A DNA stretch of 64,000 nucleotides from Acanthornis magna (taxonomy: Eukaryota; Chordata; Aves; Passeriformes; Acanthizidae). The DNA lies in NCBI GenBank assembly GCA_036785705.1, contig JAWUZG010000036.1, forward strand, positions 10,783,501-10,847,500, given 5' to 3'. The notes under the pieces were generated by a model. That model did no database searches and was not told where the DNA came from. It worked only from the letters and a program-made list of their open reading frames with translations. This document shows positions 46,301 through 59,157 of the stretch, in pieces; the first letter of the stretch is position 1; each line of letters opens with the position of its first letter. Position numbers and translations under genes: made by a program.

Positions 46301-49274
46301 AACATGTGCACAAGTGCTTACAGGACCCAGATCTTACGAGTAAAACAAGCTGAAACAAGCTATTCTATTCTTTTTAAGGATTAGGACAAGACAATCTCTG
46401 TTAATTATGTGCATATCCTTTCTCTGTAAAATGTATCACTTGTTAACATCATACCAATGTTTTAACAAAGCAAGAGCAGGGGACGCAGTCAAACCTTAGG
46501 TAATTTATACAAAACAACTCTGCAGTTTGTAGTCACATTTGGCCACAAAATGGAATTTCTTATCTAAAGATTCTTAGCACAACATATTGCAACTATGCTT
46601 TGATTTGCAGCCTAGTTCAAAGTACTTGAAATCATGGGTCACTAACACAATACATCACTGCATTCCCTGCAAGTCCTCTTCCCTGCTATTCCAAGGCAAT
46701 GTTTGTTCCTACTTCCTAGCAGGATCCAGGCGCAGTGTAAGGCACTCATGTGTGCAAATACACACACACACGTGCATAAAACAAAAACCAAATGAATTTT
46801 GTTTTCTCTCTGCTGCTATTCCACACAGTGATGCAATCACAAACCAAGGACGCCTGGATGAACAACATCCAGGCCTCCTTGAGCTTAAATGGCAGACAAA
46901 ACAAAGTCTGATCTGTTTAGACTTTTATGTTACTACAGAAAAAGGCGATTTCCAAGGCTGAGGTAGGTTTCACAGTGACACAGCCAAGGGCAACAGAGTA
47001 TTTGTCTGGAATTGTACGGTCAAATGGTAGGGAGGGTCCACATGCACCTCACAGCTCTGTGCAGCCTCACTCCACTGCCCTGCACAGACATGATCTCCTG
47101 GCAATTGGTGTTTACGCTAAAGAAAAAACAAACTCTTTTTTGAGCCCAGTCACTCTGTATTGGGACCCATCTGCTAAAAGCTGATTTTTAAACTGCTGAA
47201 GGTTGATAAATCTAAGGGTAGAATTTCTTCTGTTGCAAACACCTTTGGCTATTATTCTGAGCTGGAAGCTGCCAAAGTGAGACGACCTTCAGGATCCTGT
47301 CCTATCCCTCCAATTCCAATTTCATTATGTCATAGTGAGATATGAAGGAGACAAAGTGATCATGGTGCAAAAACTACTTTCTTTTCTTCCTCGTAGGAAT
47401 GTGCAGTTATGAAGACAAGGGGCATACTCATAGCATGGTGCTTTACAAAGCTAAGACAATATTGTAGTCAATAATTTTTTTTTTCTCAAAACTGCTTCAT
47501 TGCAAGAATTCCACAACAAAACCTTCCCTTTGCAAAATGGGCCGAAATTCCATTTTACCATTCTCTAGACGTTTTTCATAACCCCAAAATATTATTTTTT
47601 CCCCATGTTCCATCCTCCAAAAACTTGCTAATATTTATTTCAACTAAAATGCGTTAGCTTTTTCCAGGAGTTCCAAGGCAATGTTGTTCCCTAATAAAAA
47701 AACAAAATTAAAGACAGCATCACAAGTGTAGGAGGAATGACGCAGCCATGGCTGAAGATGCATGCTAGAGCCAAGACTCAGCATCACATAAACACAGATG
47801 GGCAGCAGGGTCCCAGACAGGACCTGGAGCTGAGGAAACACCAGGTGGTTTCCTCTGGGCCACCTCTTGTTCCCCGTGTGACAGAAGGCAGTGCACCACA
47901 AACACTGGAAGGGAACCAAGGCTGAGGGAAAGGCTTGGGCACATTTGACCCTCATTCTGCGGGAGAGAAAGCAACATTAATGCAACATCTCTCATCTTCC
48001 AAGGGGGGGATTGACAGTGCTTGTGGGAGGTCCAGGCTGCTGGAGTGGGGCAGCATGAAGATGCTGGGTTTGGGGGAAAACAGCTGCTGTGGCCCATTTG
48101 TGTAATTGCTAAGATGGAGGAAGGGCTAGTGGGGGTCTGTCAGAGGAAGGCGTAAAAACTTGGGAAGGGGGCTCAAGCAGAAAGGCTGTGCAGCAGCAAG
48201 CACCCCTTAAGTTTTTGCAAGACAAGCCAAAATATCACTTAGTTCCATACATGTGAGAGAGCTCTGAGACAATTAACAATTAAGGTTTCCGCATTTATGT
48301 AGATATTAAAAAAACTACATAAATTATACGTAATTGTCCTAAGATATAATATTTTTTGCCAAGATTTGGACAAAGTGGGAAGATGGCCAGGACCTGGCAA
48401 CACTTGATTTTTTGCAAAACCACCCTCTTACCCCCGTAACTCCTAAGGCTGGGACATTTTCTATCATGCTTTCAGAGGGCCCCAACCTATACCCCACGTC
48501 TTGGCTCCCATAGTGTTGTTTTGGAAATATAACTTAAACTTTCTTTCTCGTGAGTGCCAGGGAAGCAGGGCTCTTGCTGCAGTTTCAGGAGCCCTTGCCC
48601 AGGTCCCTGGGCTGCTCTGCTCTCCAATATGCCTGACTGCTGCTGGACACTGGTTGCACTCAGATGGTCGCTTTCTGACTCCACAGAGGAGTAGAGGGAG
48701 CGTGCCTTGTAATTCAATTACCTCCTCCCCATGAGGAAAGGAGAGGAGGTAAGAGGCAAGTCAGAAGACAGAAAACAAAAGGTTGAGCAACTGCCTGCAG
48801 CAAAATAGGGAATTCCACGAGGGAATGCTGAATTTGGTGGCACCCGGGTGAAATGCCAAATTACGTAGCCATTGCCTGGCTGAGCATAGGGGCCCTGAGC
48901 CTGGGGGAACAGGATTAAGATAAATTGGATCAATTCACACAAGTTAGAGGCATTGTTTCAGATTCTCATTGGAGTCACGCACATGACATTGCAAGAGATT
49001 ACACCATATATTTTTAAGTTCTTCAAAACTAAAAGGGTTGTTTGTTTGTTTTCCCCTCTGAACAAAATTGTAAATTCCATTGCTATGAAATACATGGAGT
49101 TATTTTAACAAATCATTGCAGCACATAAACTATTGCCAGTCATCTAGTGGATTATTGATGATACTTTAATTAGGCCGGCCACTTTACTGAGACCAACTGC
49201 CAGTGAATCATACCTTGTAAAATTTTAAAATCCTTAACTCATTAACTTCCTTCTCCTCTCTCAATTTGCATCTC

Positions 49275-49307
49275 TATTATATATATCTATATGTATATAT
49301 ATATATT
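49275..49307. repeat. (TA)n microsatellite
   Basis: An interrupted run of TA dinucleotides (ttatatatatctatatgtat then atatatatat) of about 33 bases. It is likely length-variable between individuals. Confidence 0.9.
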
Positions 49308-52300
49308 TAATACAGCTACGTATCTTTTTCACATTAGATTAATTTTACTGATAGATCAGCCCATGGTCCAGCTGGAGCCATCTGCAATGCTGGTTCGGGG
49401 ATACTGGTTCAAAAATCCCCCACACTGCAAAGCTGTTGTGCAGTGGAAATTCCCTGTGGTGGGTCCGGTTTTCTGGAGTGATGCTGGGTTAATGCTATAA
49501 CCCCAAGCTTCGTGAAGTGTGAAGCCAGTGTGTATTTCACACTGTATGGTGTGAACAGAATGACAGAAATGTTCTGCTGCACATCAAACTAGGAGAATGA
49601 GCCAGGGTGATCCTGTTCTTACTTCAGAGACTGCTAAAACAAACTGCTGCAACTACTTCAGGTTCTAAGATGTTCTGTGAAAAGTCATTTGTCTGTCTTA
49701 TCCAGTGGGAAAAAGAGCTTCCATAGCTCTTACCCTAGCTCAAGGGTACCTTCCCCAAGTAGGAAGCAGTGTCATGTCAGAGGCTGGACATCAGCATCAG
49801 GTTTTATAATGAAGCTTTTTTCAGTACTGTGAAAGCATGTGAGCTGCAGCCACACCTGAGGGGAGAAGAAGGACTGAATGAAGTGTATGAGTTTTGTGCT
49901 TAATACCTGATATTTAACACATCTGGAAGGATCATTTCCCTGGTTTCACTTGTAAACCTTGGTTGAAAAATGCTTAATCTGAGGCAGGGAGAAGCCCATT
50001 GCTCAACACTTTTCTGTTAGTTTTGTAGTGTTAGGAAAGGTATCGATTATATTCTTTTCTCAATCCATGAGTAATCTTAGAGCTACCTACCTGATGAAGT
50101 GCTTCCTTCCCTTTATCTCATTGCAGAGTTTTCATAATCAGCTTCATTCACTTTTTTGCATGATTCACAGTGTTTTATCTTTCAGAAGCAAAGGCAGTTC
50201 TGGGATACACACTGATGATACTGGTTCTTCTGGTCATCTGCCAAGGCTTGTGGTTATCCAGTTTCAGAAGACAGTGAAAATCATGGCTGTTTATACCAGC
50301 CTTTAATTAAATTTACGGCAACCTCTAGAGTTTATTGATTTAAGGTAGTTGCCTAAGTTAGAGTCCTGTGTTTATCTCTGTTCCCATTTCTATTTAATAT
50401 CTTAAAAGTGTTGTGAGAAGACACTATTCCTGCTCTCATACCATCCTATCATTCCTCACTGATGCTCACATTTTGTCTATCCCAGCTCCCACTGTTTCGT
50501 CAGCCGCACAATGACTTTTTATTTTATAAACAGAGAAAAATTTGTTACTCCCAGAACATACAATCACAGCTAAGTTCTCAGTGCCTGAAAACGTGGTCTG
50601 TGATGGCTTTGCTGGCAAGCTCATAACTTTGATTAGTGATGGTGAAAAGTTAAATCTCCATTATATTTACCTACATTCTGTCTCAAGTACTTGGAATATC
50701 ACCAGGCCTTGCAGAACAGAATTTCTTTTCTTTCTCTTTTTCCTGAGTTTCCAGCACAGCCTGGAAGGGCAGCTGGCTCTGCCTTGGTGTATTACAGACA
50801 TGGTGCATACTCAGCTGGCTGCTTGACAGGATTTGCTGGGCAAAGGCACAGAGGAGCAGCAGCATGGTACAGACAGCACTGATGAGCACTGGAATAAAAT
50901 AGAGGGAGCTTCTCATATGCCTGAAATATGGTTTTGGTATAAAGTATTCCTTACCTTGTCCACTTGTCTTGCTGATGTGCTTCCCCTGCTCTTGATGCCC
51001 TCCTGTCTTTGCTTTCTTCCTCCTCTCCTCACCACTCTCTTCTGCTCTTTTCCATACCCTCTTCCCCCACCTGCCTTCTCTGCGTCCTTTTTCCACCTCT
51101 TCTAGAGTTACCCAGTGTGAGGAGCAGCCAAGACTTGGATTTCGTGTGCAGTCCCTCACGCCAAGCACCTGGTGCCAAAGCAAATGTCTGGTTAGGAGGC
51201 TGGTCTGGCTTTGGGCTGGTGAGTGCTGCGCGATGGGCGAGGAACTGCTGGATGCTTGACTGGGGCTTGGCAGCATCACCTGGGGCACCTCTGCCCTCCC
51301 CAGCTCACCATGCCTCCCCTCTGCATTCCTCATGTCACACGGACAGGGCAGGTTCTCACCTTCCAGCCTGGGGACAGAGGAGCTGCCATCTCCTCTTCCC
51401 ATGGTCTGGGATTTTAGAGGGTACCTTTGATTAATTGTTTGCTAAAAAACTATTTTGTCCAGATATTTTTCCAGTGTTTTTCTGACTTTTTTTATGCCTA
51501 GTAGAAAAATTGATCAGAGGAGAAAATAAAATCACTATACATACTTTCTTCACTCCTTTTGTAAAGCATACTCTGTTTCATACCACTTTTATTAACAAGA
51601 TTATTACTGATAGTGGGTGAACTATCTGATAATCACAGCATGGTTTCTAGGATTTTGACCCTACAAACCTTGTCTTAATTTCCCACTACAGGACTGATCA
51701 GAAATCAGGGTCTGCTCTTTAAACTGTTTTACTTAATTAATCTAGTATTCAAACAATTGAATTAATAAAATTAAGTCTGACACACTGACTTATTTTCAAG
51801 AGCAAGTTCTCACTTTGTAATATCGCTTGAGAAGATTGTGATTCCTCCTCAGTTTTATTTTCTGAGTTCCAGACAGAGGTCATATAAAAATAGTAACATA
51901 CATAAAAAAATGGTTTTTTTCTTCAAGCCATTATTCTTAATTGCACACATCCTTGAACCATCCTTTTTCTTCCTAATATTTATACCAGTCTAATGTTTGT
52001 GCGCTGTTATAATCTCTCCTATCAGTCTCACAGCTCCACATGACTAACTCCCCTAATCTTCGTGGCAGGGAGGAGCAGTGGAGATTGCAATTGTTGTGTA
52101 TCCCCTGGCAGCCTGACAGATGAAACAATCCCCACACAAGGCTCCGCTATCAGCCGGCTCCTCTCATTACCTGGCAGCAAACTGGCTGCTCGGAGAGGCT
52201 GCTCAGAGCACGAGGAGCTCTGCCGTGGCAGCCCCAGATGGGCTCAGGCCAGATTCCTGACTTCCCTGCTGGTCTCAGCTCAGCAGTTTTACAGCTAACT

Positions 52301-54830
52301 AATTTTACAAGTGTCTTGCACTGATTGCACACATGCAATTGCACACTGAGTTGGGTCAGGGGACTCATCTGGCTCAAAAGTGATGTGGAAAAAGGACAGT
52401 GGTGTGAAAGAGAAGGAGAAAGGCAAAGCACTCAGCAGTGTAAACTGTGGAGGAACATGTGCTGGCCAGAGGGGCTTGGCCTCTGCTTAAAGTCACTGAT
52501 GGCAGCCTGTCCTCCTCCTTCTGCAAGAAATCTTCCCCCAGTGCCAGCCCAGGTGGATGGGGCGGATTTCTCATCTGTGACTTTTAAACTGGAAGGAAAA
52601 TGGCACTTCTACAATAGAATACGCAATTACTCTTTAATTTCACAATAGATGCAGGTCAGGTAAGTGCTGACTGCTTATACTACAGACACAGGTCTTTGAG
52701 AGGGACTTCCACAGAGGCTGCACAGTTCCTCTTCCATGAAATACCTCTTTTGTGTGGAGAAAGCACCTCTCTGCTTCCCTAGAGAGGGGATATTTAGGTG
52801 TTTCCATTCACTTAGAGCAGGACAGTCCTAGCAATAATGCCACCAACCTGGATGTTCATATAAAAAAAATTACCTTGGAAAAAACACTGCACCACTGCTC
52901 TCCACATCTTAACAGGAGGTGAAGTTTCTCCAAACAGTGACTGAGATCTATCTCAGTTTTGCCAGAATGGGACAGTTGTGGCTAAGGAAAGAGGCCAGGT
53001 CCCCAAAAGTCCCCATTTCTCCAGCTTCTATAACAACTACTAAAGCCCACTAGTTTAATTTCTGATGGCTCAAAGTGAGCATATATTGAGCCCATTAATA
53101 ATATAGGGATGTCCAAGAAAAACTGGGAGAGAAGCATTAGAAAAAAACCCCTAAAACCTCCAAAGAATCTAATCATGATAGGGTGAGAAAAGAATGTGGC
53201 TGTGGATTGATGGATGATGTGCAGATATTTTTTGTTAGAGACTTATGAAACAAGTAGAAAGTCCAGATGTTTCAGAGACACTAAATAGTTCAATATTTCT
53301 GAAATGGGTGTTGTCAAGGGAGAAAGTTAACACTGAGATGCCCAAATAGGTTATATCTTTCATTTGGCTTTATTAGCTGGTCTAGCTGAGGTTTTCTTCC
53401 ATAAAGAAAAGCACTTTGAACTTCATCTATGCAATTCTTTTTTAGTTTATTTCAATTAAACACATCAGGCTGGCAGTTGTAACAAAACTGATTTCTAGTG
53501 TAGGACCTGGTTGCTGCTGCACATGGCCAGGGGAGTGGTACAAACAACATGATTGTGGGCTGGTGTAATTTTCAGCCCAGTTTTATCTGTATCGCAAAAA
53601 CCTGGAGGCTGGACATTTCACTCAAAAGCACTGAAATTGATCTATCCACACACATTTCTAACTTACAAGGTCACTTCCTTTCCCCCTCCCAGGTCCTTAT
53701 AGATTTGCACCTAGCCAATTCAGCTTGGAAACAGACATTGTTTTGCACTTTTGCGCTCACCATCTTTTGTTTTCCACTGTCAGTAGCTCTGTTGCTCTTT
53801 CTGTTGCTACACATCTCCAGCCTTGAAGAAACTCTAGGTCACTGAACCAGCTCACATTATTGAGTTGCTTAAAAGACAAACTTAAAAAAAAATCCCAGCT
53901 TTGATTTGTGATTTGCTCTGCTAATGCTTAAATCTAAGTTCGTCAATACTGTGACAACACCTAAGTCAGCCATAGCTTTGCAATATATTTGCCTTGACAT
54001 TTTATTTTGGTGGTTGTTCAGAGATCAAACCTTGCTTCCAGGCTTTGGTCCAGTCAACCCAGTGGCTTCCCTAGTAGCAGCACACCTGGCAGAGTCTTCT
54101 GTAGCCTGCAGAAAGTTTTCTCCATCACTGCTGGGGTTTGGCTGCTGGTTCACTGTTCCTCTCAGCAGGCGCTTACTGCTTGGTGCCAGGATTTTCATCT
54201 GCAGTCTCTGGGCTGTCCTTCCACCAGCTCCGCAGGGATGGAGGAACAGCTCTGCCTTCCAGAAAGTACTCTGTGTCCTTCACAGATGTTCATAGGGATC
54301 TTTTTAAAACTTCCTACCAATTAATCTTGGGTAACTTCTGTTATTCTTGACCTGATAGGCATTACATATTTTCACTTTTTGTCCTTTCTGGAATGAAGGT
54401 TTTCAGACCCAACAATCCTTACAAACTTTTGTACATGCATTAGTGAATGCTCTTCCAGTGGCTTGGAAGATGCATATATACACCTTCCCTGGAAAAAAAA
54501 CAAGTGAGCTATACTCCATGAGTTTGCAGGCTTTGTGCTATCATGGCTCAGCAGTACTCCAGAGTCTGTTTCCCCAGTTTACTGCAGCATATTCCGTACC
54601 TGCATTCAAATCCCAAGGAGTCACAATTCCTTAAGGGGAAGATATTGTATACTGCAAATCTAACAGATTACACTTACCCCTTAGTAACTGCCTTTCTTCA
54701 AAGAATTTTAAGTCATTTATGAACCCAAAGCAACTCATACTCACACCACCTGAGGTAGACTGGCAGGTTTTTCTGCTTCTTGTCCTCTCTACTAGGAAAA
54801 TACGGTCAGAAGTAGAATTTAAGTTAAATT

Positions 54831-54861
54831 TTAAGGTTTAAAGGTTAAGGTTTTAAGGTTA
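54831..54861. repeat. Short TTAAGG-type tandem run
   Basis: Four tandem, slightly variable units ttaagg, tttaaagg, ttaagg and ttttaagg. This is not the vertebrate telomere repeat TTAGGG. Confidence 0.75.
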
Positions 54862-57800
54862 CCTATTTTGCAAAATCTTTTAATAATTTCTAAGGACAAG
54901 TCTGAAAAGACTTGTATTATAAACAATATTTTCCTTGGACCTGAGGTGCAGCATATGCATATGTGTGAGTGTGTGTGCATAAAGACAGACTCACAGCTCT
55001 TTATTTTTATACAAGAATATTCCTCAGCACCTGAGAGCACCTGGAGCATTAGTAATGCATAGAGCAGAACAAAGGACAGTATGTAGGCTTTAAGTGTGAC
55101 CAGTGTATGCAAAATGTAATCATTGTTGGGACCACTAAAAATTGCATGGCCAGCAATGATTTATTAGTAGTGCAGAATCCAGGGAAATACTCCCTTCTAA
55201 ATTATTGTTTCTCTGGCTCTAAGCATTCAATACATTCCCAGCTTCAGCCAGGGAATTTATTTTCTCCTCTCCTCTGTATTTGTCTGTGGTTTGCATTATC
55301 ATTCACTAAATATACTTGGACATGACATTACTTCTCTTGAGCTACAGATTTGAAAACTTCTGTGACTCCCTCTTTGACCCTCCACCATTTCAGGAATTTC
55401 ATAATTAAATCAGTAACTCACCCTCACATAATGAATGGGGCCTCTTTTTTTGGTGTTATATAAATTACATACTTTTCAAATAAGAAGGGCACAGGAACAC
55501 AAATTATCTAAAACTCACTAGGTTGAAAGGCTTGAAATATGCCATTTTTATGTTTACTCAATTTCTTCCTTTCTTCTAGAAAATATGTGAGAGTGGATAA
55601 TCTGCCACTGAGACAGCTTAATGGCAGATCTAAAAACTAAATTTCTACTATTTTGTCTGAAAAGCTACCATACTTCTGTCACCAAGTATTTTCATGAACA
55701 ATTTACATGCTTTATGGAAGTCTTTTTCTATATTACTTACTGCAATTTTAAAGAAAACAGAGGGCCAAAGGTCATCAAGGGCCAAAAAGAACGAGTAAAG
55801 TTACTTGGGTCTTAAATGAGCCAGACCAAAAAGTATCTTATGTTGCCTAAGCTATAACTGCATGCTCAGTTTGATAAGCCATTGGTGTCAGGTTTTGCCA
55901 AAATTAAGTTTGTCTTGGCTGTTAATTTGCTGAAGATATTACCAAATTCGTTGAGGGTTGGGGAATCTGCTGATGACAACCTTGAGAAAAGGAGGGGGCA
56001 GACTCAGATTTCAGAAAATAAATCTACACAGGTACCCACTGGTTTTTTATGGTGACCTTTGCAGAGCTGCTGCTCATTGTGAGAAGGAGATGTGCTCCAC
56101 TATTGCTCTAACACTAAATAAGGAAAAAAACCAGCACATGCAATGAAATTTCCAAAACTCAGTAAACTTGAGTTTCACTGCTAAAGACAAAGAAGAAAGA
56201 GATTCCAGTGTGAGCTGGATCTAGATATGATTAGTTTTTGTTACCTCCTTTGCAAAGGAGGAAGAAGCAGAAAATATCTGGCAGGAAATGGATAAGATGG
56301 ACCATCTAAAACAAATGACAAAGATATATCAACTGAGCCAAAAAAATCATTAATTGGGATGCTGGTCTGGGAGTTCATGGCTTTGTAGCCATGTAAAGGC
56401 TGGTGCTTGACTCTTACTCTTTCTTTTGCTAAGATGCTAGACAAGTTCATCTTTTGAAAATTAGCACATGTGACTAAATACACAATGATAAAAGCACTTA
56501 TATTATTTCCATAAATTCCCTTGACAGCCATTTGAATGCAAATTGAGCAGAAAGAAACCCTGTTTAAATGAATTAACAAGGAAAGGCAGCGGGGGGACGT
56601 GGGGGAAGACGTACTAGATACAACCTCTTAAAAACACAGTTGGTTCAAATTCAGTATAATTGAAGAAGGCATTTCATATATCATTATTTAAGGTCAGAGG
56701 ACTCTTAATTTATCCAGACTGAGTGCACTGATACAGTCAAGATAGTGAAACGTTTCATCTATTTCATCTATTTCAATACTGCAAAACAGGGATTGCCTGT
56801 TATGTGTTTGCTTTCTTTTGTCTCCATGAACAAAAGAAACAGCAACCTTTTAATTGAAAAGATAACATCACACAATTGAAATGATACAGCACAGAAATTG
56901 TGCCACATGTTTAGAACCTGCAGTAAACATATCTCGTTTCGGTGGGACTCTGTTATTGTGCTTGCTGCCCTGGCGTGTGCAAGTGGTAGAAGAGAGATGA
57001 CTGTTAGAAGATTTACAATAAAGCAAAAATCAAGCAGGTAACCTGTTTATTTTATCTTGAAAACTCTGAAGTCAGATGAAAGTTTACAAAACTTCAGAGT
57101 GTGGTAGATTATTTAGGTTGTTTTTTTCTGAGAAAGGGATACACTGGTCAGTGCAAACTTTTGATTCCCAGTGCTGCTGCTCTACATTGCCATAGTGGAA
57201 ACTGAGGCTGTGACACTGGTGCTGACACCAGGGGCTGAAGATGAGGAGCAAGGGCAGGTTCACCTAGGTATTGGTCATCCCAAAGCATTTCATTGGCAAG
57301 CATTAGGACAGTGAAAATAAGATGGATGGAACTTAATCTTGTATGAAGTAATATGGAGAAGACAACTCCAGCAGGAAACCAGAAAGAAACAAGGCGTGTA
57401 TTCTCACCATATGCACCTAAAACAAGCATGGGCTGCAACACATCTGCATGCAGCCCTTTCATATCATGAAGAGCTGTAGGTAGGAACAGACCTATTGAAA
57501 AATCAAGTATGGGTTGCAAGATGTGGCACTAGTGACTCACTGTTGAATAATATTCAATTGCCATTCAGCTCTGGTGAGTCAGGGATAACTGTACAGATGG
57601 ATATATCATGTTCGGAAGAGACGTAAAATCATGGCTTATCTAATTCACAAGTATATTTTCATTTGAAAAGAACTTACTTAATCTTAAATAATTTCCTTTT
57701 AAAGAAAAATGTTAATTTCTTTCCCTATTTTTCCAGTAAAACTGTGAATTATTTAACATAGTTCAAAATATTTGAGGCTGAAGTAGCCACAAGCCACAAT

Positions 57801-59141
57801 TCAGTTGAAATAGAATCAGTTTGAAATTTGCCTCAAAATTAGAAATTAATTTATTTGAATTATAGCAAAAGACACATAACACATTTAAATAACAGAATGA
57901 ACTGTCCATCAATCCAATAGCAGGGGTTTGAAATAGGCAATAGAACAGAGTCTAAACTATGAACACATATCCTTTCTTTATGGCTAACTGGGTTTGACTT
58001 CACATTGTTTAAAAGACATATGTGAATGTCTAGCTACAGCTGAAAGAAATTAACTACACCCAACAGATCCTTTCTTGCACAGACCACATAAAAAGATAAA
58101 TCTACGAACTGTTTAGACAAAAGATTCTTTAAAATTAGTCTTTCATGAAAACCATCATTCAATCACCTTCTTAACGTTACCCAAGATGTAAGTATACAAT
58201 GCCTGTACCAGGTGAAATTACACCATTACACATTGCACATTTGCCTATCTAAAACCATAGTACTGCAATGCAAAACACAGCTATAACCCCAAAGGACTGT
58301 CTGACAAAACTAAAACCCAAGCCACGATGGGGACACAACCTTGTCTCTCTGCAGAACAGCTGCAGAAGAGAGTCATAACTGCAAGGTGCAAGAGGATTGC
58401 ATGCTAGTTGTGATTAGTGAAATAAAGTCTCTTGTTACCAGAAAAATTTCATTGAGTTACCAAAGTGAAAGTGCCTTGGGAAGCTTAACATGAAAGGATT
58501 ACAAACTTGCTTTGCTGGTCTCATCTGTGGGAGGCCTTAGTTGCATAGGGAAAGCACGGCAGTGAGAGTGTATGCTCAAGCACCAGAACTGCTTCAGAGT
58601 TCAGATGATCTTTAGGTCAAAATCATTCTGCATTTGATCTCCCTCTCTGCCAAATGGAAGAAAAAACGTCCTCACTTTTGTAAAGAATGCAGTGAGGCTT
58701 AATGCTGTGGGCTTGTAAAGCTATTTGAATAACAAAAGAGACAGAGCTATAGTAGAATAATGATGCTAAGTCAGGATGTTCCAACAACACAAAACTATGG
58801 CACTGATTAAATATTGATGTGAGAAAGAGAATTGGTAGAAATAGATCATTATATCACACAAAACATCTTCCCTAGAGAGCTAACAGCAAGTACAGCCCAG
58901 ACAGACATTCAAAGGCACTCCATGAAACCTAGATAAAAATGGGGAAATATTGACAAAACTTCGTCTGTTTTAACTGTTGTTCTGTCTGGATTGCAAGATA
59001 GCTACAGGTCATGCAGCAGTTTCTTTCCGAAAATATGCATGCTTCAAACTATTACCTACACCTGTAAACAACTGCTCATGTGATGATTGTCTGAACGTCA
59101 GCAGCACTACAGATCTCGGCTCCTATCTCCTTCCTATGGAG

Positions 59142-59157
59142 ATTCTGTGATTCTGTG
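59142..59157 (+). mobile_element. Possible CR1 LINE tail (two ATTCTGTG octamers)
   Basis: CR1 elements end in a few copies of an octamer of the ATTCTRTG type. Two perfect adjacent ATTCTGTG copies are present here, preceded by a cttcctatggag segment that loosely resembles the usual CR1 end. No CR1 body can be traced further upstream, so this could be a tiny stub or chance. Confidence 0.4.

Noticed and set aside
46587..46961. 124-codon plus-strand frame
   Set aside because: No family resemblance; it crosses a (CA)n tract read as His-Thr repeats.
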